51,999 nt of DNA from Bacteroidales bacterium (GTDB lineage Bacteria; Bacteroidota; Bacteroidia; Bacteroidales; P3), in assembly GCA_017542345.1 (NCBI GenBank), contig JAFXXI010000012.1:1-51999 (forward strand), in the 5' to 3' direction. Below the pieces are notes generated by a model. That model searched no databases and was not told where the DNA came from. It saw only the letters and a program-made list of their open reading frames with translations. The translations under genes were made by a program, and so were the position numbers. Below, piece after piece: positions 25,039 to 32,784 of this stretch. How positions within the stretch are numbered: the stretch's first letter is position 1; the number at the start of each line of letters is the position of its first letter.

Positions 25039-26730
25039 TCAATATTCAAAGGTGCTACCGCCGAGGAATTCCCGCATGATGCTGTTGTGGGGGATGAACT
25101 TGTCATCGATTGGTAGCAGGAGCTCCGAGAAGTTTAGCAACTGCTTTGCGATTGAGTACTCCTCGCAGTCCTCTGGGACCTGTTTCAACAACGGCTCAGC
25201 ATAGCGTTTCAGTACGCCTAGCTCATAGAGCAGTGCACTGTTGAACATTACGTTGGCGTTTTCTTGGTAGGGGAAGATATGTTTCCGCTCGCCACGCACC
25301 ACTTCGGGCCAACGCTTGAGGGTCTGGTAGGCGTTCCATCCGCGGTAGTTGTTGTCCCTCACGATACGGCGTACCAGTCGGTTGTCGGTACCGTGTAGGA
25401 TGTTCAAGTCGTCAATGGCCAACTGTGTCAAAGCGCTAACATAAACCTTGAATTTCAGGCTTTCGTCAATCTCGGCAGTGAGTTTGGGGTTTAGCGCATG
25501 GATACCTTCCACCACCAGTATGCTACGCGGACCGAGCTTCAGGGTCTTTCCGCTATAGAACGGCTCTCCCTTGATGAAGTCATAGGTGGGTATCTTTACC
25601 TCTTCGCCATTGAACAGAGCGTTAAGGTGCTTGTTGAGCAGTGGGATATCAAGAGCATCAACACTCTCGAAGTCGTATTCTCCGTTGGGGAGTTTTGGAG
25701 TGTATTCACGTCCGAGGAAGTAATCGTCGAGGGAAAGCTGGTTGACGTCATAGCCCAATACACTGAGCTGTACACTCAATCGACGGCATGAAGTGGTTTT
25801 CCCACTGCTTGAAGGACCAGCTAATAGCACCATCTTGGCACCGCTTTGTTTCACTTGCTCGGCAATCTCGGCATACTTCTTTTCATGCAGTGCTTCTGCA
25901 AGCAGTATCATTTGCTGACCACCTCCGTTATACACGATGCGGTTGTAATCAGAGACGGTTGGCGTGTGCAGCAAATCCACCCAGCGATGGTGTTCACGGA
26001 AAATAGCAAAGAGTTTCGGAGTGTCGGAGAACATTGACAGTTTGTCTGGGTGTTCCGGATCGGCACAGAGTAACAGGTATCCGTCCTCATAAGTGCGGAA
26101 GTCCCATGTGGTGATGCAGCCCGTACTTGGTGCCAGTTTACCGTTAACCTTGTGTACTGTGTCGCCCAGGAAGTTCATCTCGATATAGAGCTGTCGCAGA
26201 TGCTCCAGAATGTAGGTGGTCTTCTCCATGTGGCGCGGACGAATGAGTTCGGTCGCGTCGTTGAGCAGCATGGTTTCGGTTGTGAAGGGGATATCCTGCT
26301 CCTGCATAGATATCATGCGCTCACGCACCGTGCTACACACCTCCATCTGGTTGGGAAGTTCGAAGTCCTCCACTGCCGATGTAATACGGCAATAGAAGCC
26401 GTTTTGCAGAGAGTGGTCTATAGAAAGTTGTGCTTTGGGATAGCAGTCGTGAACAGCGGTGTAAAGCATGAAGCATAGTGCGTTGCGATACATCCGGAAA
26501 CCTTGCCGGTCGCGTATGTCGAGCAACTTCACCACCTTGGGAGTATAGATACGGTATTGCAGCGGCTCCACCTCGTTATTCACCAACGCACCGAGGATAG
26601 GCCACGGGGCCTTGCCGTCTTCGGCAGTCTTTTGCTTTACATAGTCTTCAGCCAACTGGGCTACAGGGGTCCCTGGCTCTACTTTCATTCGTTTGCCCGT
26701 ATTCACGAGCACAATCTCTATTTGACTCAT
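25039..26730 (-). CDS. TGS-domain nucleoside (uridine kinase-like) kinase
   Basis: 563 residues. The N-terminus (IEIVLVNTGKRMKVEPGTPVAQLAEDY) is a TGS domain and the following part (about 70-210) resembles the second domain of threonyl-tRNA synthetase (threonyl/alanyl second additional domain). The C-terminal half is a phosphoribulokinase/uridine kinase-type P-loop kinase: AGPSSSGKTTSCRRL at about 304-318, then LSLDDYFLGREYTPKLPNG and LVVEGIHALNP. The acceptor substrate is not established for this architecture, although uridine/cytidine kinase activity is the usual prediction. It overlaps the upstream aminopeptidase gene by 4 bp and ends at a strong terminator inside aroK. Confidence 0.9.
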   Translation of the reverse strand: MSQIEIVLVNTGKRMKVEPGTPVAQLAEDYVKQKTAEDGKAPWPILGALVNNEVEPLQYRIYTPKVVKLLDIRDRQGFRMYRNALCFMLYTAVHDCYPKAQLSIDHSLQNGFYCRITSAVEDFELPNQMEVCSTVRERMISMQEQDIPFTTETMLLNDATELIRPRHMEKTTYILEHLRQLYIEMNFLGDTVHKVNGKLAPSTGCITTWDFRTYEDGYLLLCADPEHPDKLSMFSDTPKLFAIFREHHRWVDLLHTPTVSDYNRIVYNGGGQQMILLAEALHEKKYAEIAEQVKQSGAKMVLLAGPSSSGKTTSCRRLSVQLSVLGYDVNQLSLDDYFLGREYTPKLPNGEYDFESVDALDIPLLNKHLNALFNGEEVKIPTYDFIKGEPFYSGKTLKLGPRSILVVEGIHALNPKLTAEIDESLKFKVYVSALTQLAIDDLNILHGTDNRLVRRIVRDNNYRGWNAYQTLKRWPEVVRGERKHIFPYQENANVMFNSALLYELGVLKRYAEPLLKQVPEDCEEYSIAKQLLNFSELLLPIDDKFIPHNSIMREFLGGSTFEY

Positions 26731-28121
26731 CCCATTACCTCCTCAATTTCTTTCACAGTCTTGGGAATGGGCTTGCCGAGGATACGACTGCCGGTGTCGG
26801 TGACCAGCACATCGTCTTCAATACGAATACCGCCAAAGTCTTTCCATTTTTCCAGTTCGTCGAAGTTGACGAAATCTTTGCAGGTGCCTTCTGCATGCCA
26901 TTTGTCGATGAGCGCGGGAATGAAATAGCATCCAGGCTCGTCGGTAATGACGAAACCAGGTTGTAGTTTACGCCCACAACGTAGGCTGCCCAAACCGAAT
27001 TGCTCGCTCGGACGGGTTTCTTCATCATAGCCAACGTTGATTTGGCCGTAGTTCTCCATGTCGTGTACGTCGAGACCCATCATGTGTCCTAGGCCATGGG
27101 GCATCAGCAGGGCATGAGCGCCATTTGCCACAATATCGTCCAGATTGCCTTTGAGAATGCCAAGTCCCTTGTAGCCTTCGGCCAACTTGTAGCTGGCTGC
27201 GGTATGCACTTCTTTGTAAGTGATACCGGGACGTGTCACTGCCGCTGCTTCCAACTGGGCGGCCAAAACGATCTCGTAGATTGCCTTTTGTCGTTCATTG
27301 AATTTGCCACCCACGGGTACCGAGCGTGTGATGTCACTGCAATAGTTCATGGGTGTCTCAGCACCAGCATCCATCACCAGCATGCGGCCCACTTCCAACC
27401 GGTTGTTGTGACCATGGTTGTGCAATGTCTCGCCGTGTGTGGTCATGATGACGGGGAAACTCACAGGGCCGTTGCCCTTCCACGCTTCGCCCTCCATAAA
27501 TCCCGCCAGTTCATATTCATAACGTCCGGGCATGGCCATCTTCATGGCTCCTACATGCATATTATAGGCCGTCTCAATAGCCTTCTCTATTTCGGCAATT
27601 TCTTCGGCGCTCTTAATCATGCGTTGTTTTACACAGGCCAGTACAAGTTCCAAGGAAGCATGGCGGTCTACCGTCGGATATTTCAAGCCAATCAGGTCGG
27701 CAAGATCTGCACGGATGTCGGCGCGATAGGGTGGCAGGTAGAGTGGCATGGGGGTGTCGCAAGTAGGTGACCGCAAGGCGTAAATCATGTCGTGCAAGTT
27801 CTTCAGAGTGCCTGTGTTTTCTACGCCCACGCTTGCGGCCAGCTCCTTGACGCTCGGCAGGGGACCTGTCCAGATGATGTCGTCAATATCGTAGTCATTG
27901 GCAAAAATATAGTCCTTGCCACTCTCACAGTCCAAAACGCCGACCATGTCTTCGCGCTGCAGGCCGAAGAAATAAAGGAATGTGCTGTCTTGACGGAACC
28001 AATAGGTGTTGTCTTTGTAGTTGCAGGGGGCCTCGTGGTTGCCTGGCATGATAATCAGTCCCTTGCCAATATCTTTGCGCAGCTGTTCGCGCCGTGCGAT
28101 GTAGGTTTCTTTCTTGAACAT
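26727..28121 (-). CDS. pepP: Aminopeptidase P family protein (Xaa-Pro aminopeptidase)
   Basis: 464-residue M24 'pita-bread' metallopeptidase that removes N-terminal residues ahead of proline. The N-terminal creatinase-like domain has IMPGNHEAPCNYKDNTYWFRQDSTFLYFFGL. Metal ligands fit the family: D and D in MLVMDAGAETPMNYCSDITRSVPVGG, H in MPHGLGHMMGLDVHD, E in FVITDEPGCYF and E in GGIRIEDDVLVT. No signal peptide, so cytoplasmic. First gene of a two-gene minus operon with the TGS kinase. The 112-bp gap to the radical SAM gene (28122-28233) shows no gene and no clear promoter element. Confidence 0.94.
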   Translation of the reverse strand: MFKKETYIARREQLRKDIGKGLIIMPGNHEAPCNYKDNTYWFRQDSTFLYFFGLQREDMVGVLDCESGKDYIFANDYDIDDIIWTGPLPSVKELAASVGVENTGTLKNLHDMIYALRSPTCDTPMPLYLPPYRADIRADLADLIGLKYPTVDRHASLELVLACVKQRMIKSAEEIAEIEKAIETAYNMHVGAMKMAMPGRYEYELAGFMEGEAWKGNGPVSFPVIMTTHGETLHNHGHNNRLEVGRMLVMDAGAETPMNYCSDITRSVPVGGKFNERQKAIYEIVLAAQLEAAAVTRPGITYKEVHTAASYKLAEGYKGLGILKGNLDDIVANGAHALLMPHGLGHMMGLDVHDMENYGQINVGYDEETRPSEQFGLGSLRCGRKLQPGFVITDEPGCYFIPALIDKWHAEGTCKDFVNFDELEKWKDFGGIRIEDDVLVTDTGSRILGKPIPKTVKEIEEVMG

Positions 28122-28233
28122 GATGTTGTCGTGTTTTAATTAATCGGTAAATGTCGGTTCCCGTGCAGAAACCAATATAAATAACTGATGAAGGCCAGTT
28201 TTATTGTATTATGTTGTTATAAAAGTACCCTCT

Positions 28234-29304
28234 TTAGTTGTGCAGACGATTAAAGTGGCAAGTGAGCAGTTCGCCATTATCGTCGTATAGGTGCAGGCCA
28301 GATCCTTCGCAGTAGCGCCACATTTTGCAGGTGGCACATTGAGCTTTGTGGGCCCATGTACGGTCGCGCATCATTTGGAAACGGTTCTGCCACACATCCC
28401 AGAAGTCATCAGTGTAGATGTTTCCTTGGCTCATCTCGCTCCTGACCGATGTACAACCGCTAATTGCGCCGTCACATCTGATGGAGGCAACCTCTATGCC
28501 CGACCGGCAATAGAAAAAGTGGTCCCGCACCTTGCGCTCATAGTCCCCCAGAAAACCTTCACAGGCATAACTTACATCAATCCGAGAATCATGCTTCCTG
28601 CAATCTTCAATGAAGTCCATGAGCCCTTTCAGTTGTTGATTGCTTAGTTGCAATTCCGATTCTCCCGCAGCTCGCCCCATGGCGAATACACTGAATATGC
28701 GCCAGTGTCTTACTCCAGCAGCAATCAGCATCTCTTTCAAGTCATGTAGTTGTGTATAGTTCTTTTGGTTCACACATGTTACGACATCCCACAATATCTC
28801 CCGTTCGGCTGATAACAGCCTCACGGCTTCCATGGCTTTTTCAAATGCCTGCGGCGTCCGCCTCATCCAGTTGTGCGACTCCTCCAACCCGTCAATACTG
28901 ATGGTGATGGAATGCATTCCGCTGGCTATAAGGCTTTCCAAACGCGTTTTGTCCAGTAGGTAACCGTTGCTCACTATGCCCCAAGGAAATCCCTTTCGGT
29001 ACAATTCCAGTCCTACCGATTCCAAATCAGTACGCAACAGGGCCTCGCCACCCGTGATAATGATAAAAGTCTCGTTGGGATTGACGTGAGGTATCAAACT
29101 GTCAATAACCTTCAGAAAATCCTCTGCAGGCATATCTTTCACTCCGGGAACCATCGTACAGTCGCTCCCGCAGTGCCGACAATTCATATTGCACCTTAAC
29201 GTGCATTCCCAAAACAAACTCCGCAACGGATGCAGTTTTGCGTTCGTGTGACGCATGCTCCGCTGTAGTTCAAGCCCTGTCCGTTGCCGTAGTGTGAGCG
29301 CCAT
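28234..29304 (-). CDS. Radical SAM/SPASM enzyme of the rSAM/lipoprotein system (TIGR04133-like)
   Basis: 356 residues. The radical SAM cluster motif CX3CX2C is C38, C42 and C45 in FWECTLRCNMNCRHCGSDC; the SAM-binding GGE motif is in FIIITGGEALLRTDL; ISIDGLEESHNWMR matches the sixth strand region. The C-terminal SPASM domain supplies further cysteines (YCRSGIEVASIRCDGAISGC and QCATCKMWRYCEGSG, then LLTCHF) for auxiliary clusters. SPASM enzymes usually modify peptides or proteins or act as dehydrogenases. Here the only close partner is the lipoprotein gene ending 3 bases upstream (29308), the arrangement known from Bacteroidetes as the rSAM/lipoprotein pair. Substrate and reaction are unknown. 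Start at the ATG at 29304. Confidence 0.9.
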   Translation of the reverse strand: MALTLRQRTGLELQRSMRHTNAKLHPLRSLFWECTLRCNMNCRHCGSDCTMVPGVKDMPAEDFLKVIDSLIPHVNPNETFIIITGGEALLRTDLESVGLELYRKGFPWGIVSNGYLLDKTRLESLIASGMHSITISIDGLEESHNWMRRTPQAFEKAMEAVRLLSAEREILWDVVTCVNQKNYTQLHDLKEMLIAAGVRHWRIFSVFAMGRAAGESELQLSNQQLKGLMDFIEDCRKHDSRIDVSYACEGFLGDYERKVRDHFFYCRSGIEVASIRCDGAISGCTSVRSEMSQGNIYTDDFWDVWQNRFQMMRDRTWAHKAQCATCKMWRYCEGSGLHLYDDNGELLTCHFNRLHN

Positions 29305-29307
29305 CGG

Positions 29308-29850
29308 CTATTTGCGCTCCAGTTTGATATCTATCTCTTTGTTGAAATCGCCTCGGTTCCAGCCCCCCGCGTTGCTTTTGTCTATTGAGGCTTCGTCCAC
29401 TTCCATGTGGATGAGTTGGTTCTTGTATGCACCGTTACTTGCGCCGTCGACGTCCCTAACAAGTATGCGGACTTCCTCCCGTGGAGTGGTGCTTTGTTCA
29501 ATCACAAAACGTCCTTTTTTGTCGGTTTTCACGGAAGTACTCTCCAGATAGTTCTTTACATTCTCGGGATCTCCGTACACCGTGTCGGCAGTGGCTTCAA
29601 TGCCATGCTCCAGCATGTTCACTCGCACGTCCTTCACCGGCTTGCCCTGGGCGTCATGCACTTTTCCGCTGATGCGGTAGTTCATCGTCGGAACGCCATA
29701 CATCAATCTGATTTCCTGGCGCTCTTTGACTCTTGGCTGCACCTCTTCGGGCTCGGCCAATTGCTTGTGGCTGTGACACCCCGAGAGGCCCAGTGCCCCC
29801 ATCACGGTCATCAGTAACCAACTCTTCAGTTTGAGAAATCTTACTTTCAT
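29308..29850 (-). CDS. Radical SAM-associated putative lipoprotein (TIGR04134-like)
   Basis: 180 residues from the ATG at 29850 (MKVRFLKLKSWLLMTVMGALGLSGC). The frame open from 29934 crosses the divergent promoter region, so I reject that start. Lipobox GLSGC gives a lipidated mature N-terminus. The core RLMYGVPTMNYRISGKVHDAQGKPVKDVRVNML is a carboxypeptidase-regulatory-like beta-sandwich, followed by TDKKGRFVIEQST and a charged C-terminus with GGWNRGDFNKEIDIKL. It has no cysteines apart from the lipobox. Placement 3 bases before the radical SAM gene suggests it is the substrate or partner of that enzyme; modified residues cannot be predicted. Confidence 0.88.
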   Translation of the reverse strand: MKVRFLKLKSWLLMTVMGALGLSGCHSHKQLAEPEEVQPRVKERQEIRLMYGVPTMNYRISGKVHDAQGKPVKDVRVNMLEHGIEATADTVYGDPENVKNYLESTSVKTDKKGRFVIEQSTTPREEVRILVRDVDGASNGAYKNQLIHMEVDEASIDKSNAGGWNRGDFNKEIDIKLERK

Positions 29851-29884
29851 ATCTCTAAAACGCTGCTGTTTAAAAAATATTGTG

Positions 29885-29892
29885 TACCTTTG
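29885..29892 (+). promoter_or_regulatory. Bacteroidetes -7 element for the DAHP synthase gene
   Basis: TACCTTTG matches TAnnTTTG and lies 28 bases before the ATG at 29921. The expected -33 TTG is weak (only TGTTT around 29866-29870). The divergent rSAM lipoprotein promoter must share the same 70 bases. Confidence 0.6.
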
Positions 29893-29920
29893 CAATTTCT
29901 TAACAAAAAGAGAAGAATAT

Positions 29921-30967
29921 ATGTCGAAGACCATTATAGCAGGCCCTTGCAGCGTAGAGAGCCGTCAGCAGTTGCAGTCGGTTGTGGAGATTCTCTGCCG
30001 CGTACCTCATGTCAAACTTATAAGGGGCGGCGTCTGGAAGCCTCGTACACGGCCGGGTGGTTTTGAAGGACTTGGCGAGCCTGCTCTCCGCTGGATGAAG
30101 GAACTGTCTGAGAGCGGTCTCCGGATGGCTGACGGATCCCCTGTCCGATTCTGTTGTGAGGTCGCGCGCCCCGAACATGTGGAGCTTTGCAGTCAGTATT
30201 CTATCCGTGATATTTGGCTCGGCGCCCGCACTACGGCCAATCCATTCATGGTTGAGGAGCTATGTGCGGCTCTTCGTGGCAGTGGCATGAATGTTATGGT
30301 GAAAAACCCGCTCAATCCAGATGTGCGTCTCTGGCTGGGAGCCATCGAGCGCCTGCAGCAGTGCGGTGTCACTATCACTGCCGCCATCCATCGCGGCTTC
30401 TCCATGTATGACAACCACGGCTACCGCAATGATCCTCTGTGGGAGGTGCCTATGGAGATGCGTCGTCTGCTGCCCGATATGCCAATCCTTTGTGATCCAA
30501 GTCATATTGCTGGTAGTTCCACCCTGGTCCTGTCTGTTGCACGTGCAGCCATGCAGCTTGCATTCGACGGGCTTATGTTAGAGGTTCATCCGGCGCCGGG
30601 AACGGCGCTGACCGATGCAGGCCAGCAGCTTACTCCTGCAGCGATGTTTGATGTCGTCAACTCCCTTACTGATGCTGCCGGAGGGATCGTGTCAGACCAG
30701 ATGTCTGCCGAATTAACGATGCTTCGGGATAATATCGATGACGTTGACCGTCAGTTGTTGCAACTTCTCGAAAAACGCATGCAGTGTTCCCGTCAGATTG
30801 CCGTCATCAAACGGCAGGCTGGATTGGCTGTCTATCAGTCCGAACGCTGGGCTGAGGTGTTGACCGACCGTCTGCGGCAGGCCGAAGCCCTCGGTCTCGA
30901 CGTCGCCTTCATCAAAGAGTTGCTTGAGAAGATTCACGGCGAGAGTGTCCGCATCCAGATGGACTAA
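29921..30967 (+). CDS. Bifunctional 3-deoxy-7-phosphoheptulonate synthase / chorismate mutase type II
   Basis: 348 residues. The N-terminal domain (about 1-250) is a KDSA-like class I DAHP synthase: IIAGPCSVESRQQLQ, LIRGGVWKPRTRPGGFEGLG, WLGARTTANPFMVEEL, MVKNPLNPDVRLWLGAIERL, CDPSHIAG and MLEVHP. The C-terminal domain (about 262-348) is an AroQ-type chorismate mutase: LRDNIDDVDRQLLQLLEKRMQCSRQIAVIKRQ. It thus covers the first step of the shikimate pathway and the chorismate-to-prephenate step, and the mutase domain may serve as the allosteric sensor for prephenate, as known for such fusions. The start at 29921 was chosen because the open frame from 29831 crosses the promoter. No tyrA or pheA neighbours. 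Confidence 0.93.
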   Translation: MSKTIIAGPCSVESRQQLQSVVEILCRVPHVKLIRGGVWKPRTRPGGFEGLGEPALRWMKELSESGLRMADGSPVRFCCEVARPEHVELCSQYSIRDIWLGARTTANPFMVEELCAALRGSGMNVMVKNPLNPDVRLWLGAIERLQQCGVTITAAIHRGFSMYDNHGYRNDPLWEVPMEMRRLLPDMPILCDPSHIAGSSTLVLSVARAAMQLAFDGLMLEVHPAPGTALTDAGQQLTPAAMFDVVNSLTDAAGGIVSDQMSAELTMLRDNIDDVDRQLLQLLEKRMQCSRQIAVIKRQAGLAVYQSERWAEVLTDRLRQAEALGLDVAFIKELLEKIHGESVRIQMD

Positions 30968-30985
30968 CCGTATACACACAGCAAA

Positions 30986-31011
30986 AGCCCTCCACCCATA
31001 GGCGGAAGGCT
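30986..31011. terminator. Bidirectional terminator between the DAHP synthase gene and rpmA
   Basis: Arms AGCCCTCCACC (30986-30996) and GGCGGAAGGCT (31001-31011) pair with two mismatched or wobble positions around CATA. The minus strand has TTTT directly after the stem, fitting the end of the rplU-rpmA operon. The plus strand has CTTCTTTT about 10 bases later, a weaker match for the DAHP synthase gene. Confidence 0.7.
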
Positions 31012-31035
31012 TGCCATACTTCTTTTAGATAGTCC

Positions 31036-31293
31036 TTATTCGGCAGGAACCACCGACACAAAACTGCGGTCTTCGCGGCCTTTGTGGAATTTCACCACGC
31101 CGTCGATGAGGGCATACAGCGTGTGGTCCTTGCCCATTCCCACGTTCTGACCGGGGTTGTGGGCGGTACCGCGCTGACGCACGATGATGTTACCGGCGAC
31201 ACATTTCTGACCGCCGAAAATCTTCACGCCTAAACGTTTGCTTTCGCTCTCGCGACCGTTGCTGGAACTACCGACACCTTTTTTATGAGCCAT
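31036..31293 (-). CDS. rpmA: 50S ribosomal protein L27
   Basis: 85 residues starting [42 protein letters not shown], the canonical L27 sequence; the N-terminal tail reaches the peptidyl transferase centre. No long N-terminal cleaved extension of the Firmicutes type. Downstream partner of rplU with a 27-bp gap. Confidence 0.98.
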   Translation of the reverse strand: MAHKKGVGSSSNGRESESKRLGVKIFGGQKCVAGNIIVRQRGTAHNPGQNVGMGKDHTLYALIDGVVKFHKGREDRSFVSVVPAE

Positions 31294-31320
31294 TTCTATA
31301 CTGTTTTAAAAGGTTAGACT

Positions 31321-31629
31321 TTAGTTGATGCTGTCAATCTTGATTTGGGTCAGATAGTCGCGGTGGCCGTTCATCTTCTGGAAGCCTTTGCGACGGATCT
31401 TCTTAAACACCAAAACCTTATCGCCCTTCAGGTGGCGCAGCACGGTGGCTTTTACATTGGCTCCTGCAATGTAAGGTTTGCCAACCTCAACCTTGCCATC
31501 ATTGTCCTTAAGCATCACGGTGTCAAAAGACACTTCGTTACCCTCGTCTTCGTGCAGACGGTTCACGAAAATCTTCTGATCTTGGGCGACCTTGAATTGC
31601 TTGCCTGCGATTTCTACGATTGCGTACAT
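31321..31629 (-). CDS. rplU: 50S ribosomal protein L21
   Basis: 102 residues starting MYAIVEIAGKQFKVAQDQKIFVNRL, with the conserved VLVFKKIRRKGFQKMNGHRDYLTQIKI near the C-terminus. First gene of the rplU-rpmA operon, behind a clear Bacteroidetes promoter at 31699-31730. Confidence 0.98.
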   Translation of the reverse strand: MYAIVEIAGKQFKVAQDQKIFVNRLHEDEGNEVSFDTVMLKDNDGKVEVGKPYIAGANVKATVLRHLKGDKVLVFKKIRRKGFQKMNGHRDYLTQIKIDSIN

Positions 31630-31698
31630 TTCTTAATTGTTTATTTTACTGTTTGTTATACTAATTCCGTGCGGTTTTTACCCGCCCAAACGGAATTG

Positions 31699-31730
31699 CA
31701 AAGATACAACTATTTCTATAACTGGCAAAA
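31699..31730 (-). promoter_or_regulatory. Promoter of the rplU-rpmA operon
   Basis: On the minus strand a -33 element TTTTG (31730-31726) is followed after 19 bases by the -7 element TATCTTTG (31706-31699), a full match to the Bacteroidetes primary sigma consensus. The leader to the rplU ATG is about 65-70 bases. Confidence 0.88.
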
Positions 31731-31767
31731 TCTTTTTGCTTTTTAACATTTTTTTGCCACCCGTAGA

Positions 31768-32778
31768 TTACGGTCTTGGTGCATTCTTCAGCACCGCTTC
31801 CGAGGGCATGGCCATCGGTATGGGTATCGGTATCTCCATTACAGTGTCGGTGTCAAAAATCTTTTGCCACCGCGCCGCACCGGCAAAGATGCCCAGCGCC
31901 CCTTCCACATTGGAGTAGGGTTGCTCCTGTTCGGCGAAGAATGATGTCATGCTGTTGTTCCTCGCCACGCTAATCAGGTAGAGCATCCGGTCCCAGGTAA
32001 TCGATTCTACATTCACCGTGTACCAGTGCTTGAAGGCGTGCTCGCTGTCCACCACTTCGGTGGTGTCCTTGAATATCGGGATGCACAGCTCTACCAAGTA
32101 GTTCTGCTGCCCCTCGATGCGCCGGTCGGTGAACATCAGGCTGCTGTAGAGCATGTCGGCCAGCGCTACATTCGGCGACACCTCGTTCGAAGTGATGTCG
32201 ATATTGTCACCTATAAAGGCGAAGTAGCAGTTGTATACCGTGTCCACAGTGTCATATTTGTGCGTCCAGGCGTCATAGTGCATTCCGCTGTCGCGTTGCA
32301 TCACGTTGATGCTGTAGTATTCCTTATACCCCGCGTGGTCGCTGAGTTTGAACGGCATATAGTAGAAGTTGAAGGTGGGGCTGGCCCATCGGCTTGGTGG
32401 AGTGAGGGCACTGATGCCTGGGAATTTCGGCACATAGGTCTCGGCATGCACGTTGCCCGACGGTGAAGTAATGTCTATCGCCAACTGGTCGTCCTCGCGC
32501 AGCGTGTCGGCAAAGAAGTAGTTGCACCGAGAAATTTCATTTGGCGTATGCGGTACCCCGTTGATGTATAGTGTCAGCGCCGCCCCATCCACTGGGTGCG
32601 ACCCGTTGTCGTCCAGGAAGAAGTGGGTATTGGTGAAGTTGACAAAGGCGCGCTTGCCGGCCGAAGGAACCGCGTTGAGCACCATGATGCTGTTGCCCTC
32701 GCTGTCGTCAATACGAAGCTCCTTTTGGCAGCCGCAGAAGAGCAGCGCGGCAATGAACGGTATGATAATCTTTCTCAT
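31768..32778 (-). CDS. DUF4249 family lipoprotein
   Basis: 336 residues. Signal and lipobox MRKIIIPFIAALLFCGCQKE, lipidated at the second Cys of CGC. The body starts NSIMVLNAVPSAGKRAFVNFTNTHFF, with an N-terminal beta-sandwich (ALTLYINGVPHTPNE, DDQLAIDITSPSGNVHAETYVP), the pattern of DUF4249 proteins. These are found beside TonB-dependent receptors in Bacteroidetes, much as SusD accompanies SusC, but without SusD homology. It lies 6 bp after the TonB receptor, so it is likely the receptor's surface partner. Ligand unknown. Confidence 0.88.
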   Translation of the reverse strand: MRKIIIPFIAALLFCGCQKELRIDDSEGNSIMVLNAVPSAGKRAFVNFTNTHFFLDDNGSHPVDGAALTLYINGVPHTPNEISRCNYFFADTLREDDQLAIDITSPSGNVHAETYVPKFPGISALTPPSRWASPTFNFYYMPFKLSDHAGYKEYYSINVMQRDSGMHYDAWTHKYDTVDTVYNCYFAFIGDNIDITSNEVSPNVALADMLYSSLMFTDRRIEGQQNYLVELCIPIFKDTTEVVDSEHAFKHWYTVNVESITWDRMLYLISVARNNSMTSFFAEQEQPYSNVEGALGIFAGAARWQKIFDTDTVMEIPIPIPMAMPSEAVLKNAPRP

Positions 32779-32784
32779 GGCTTT

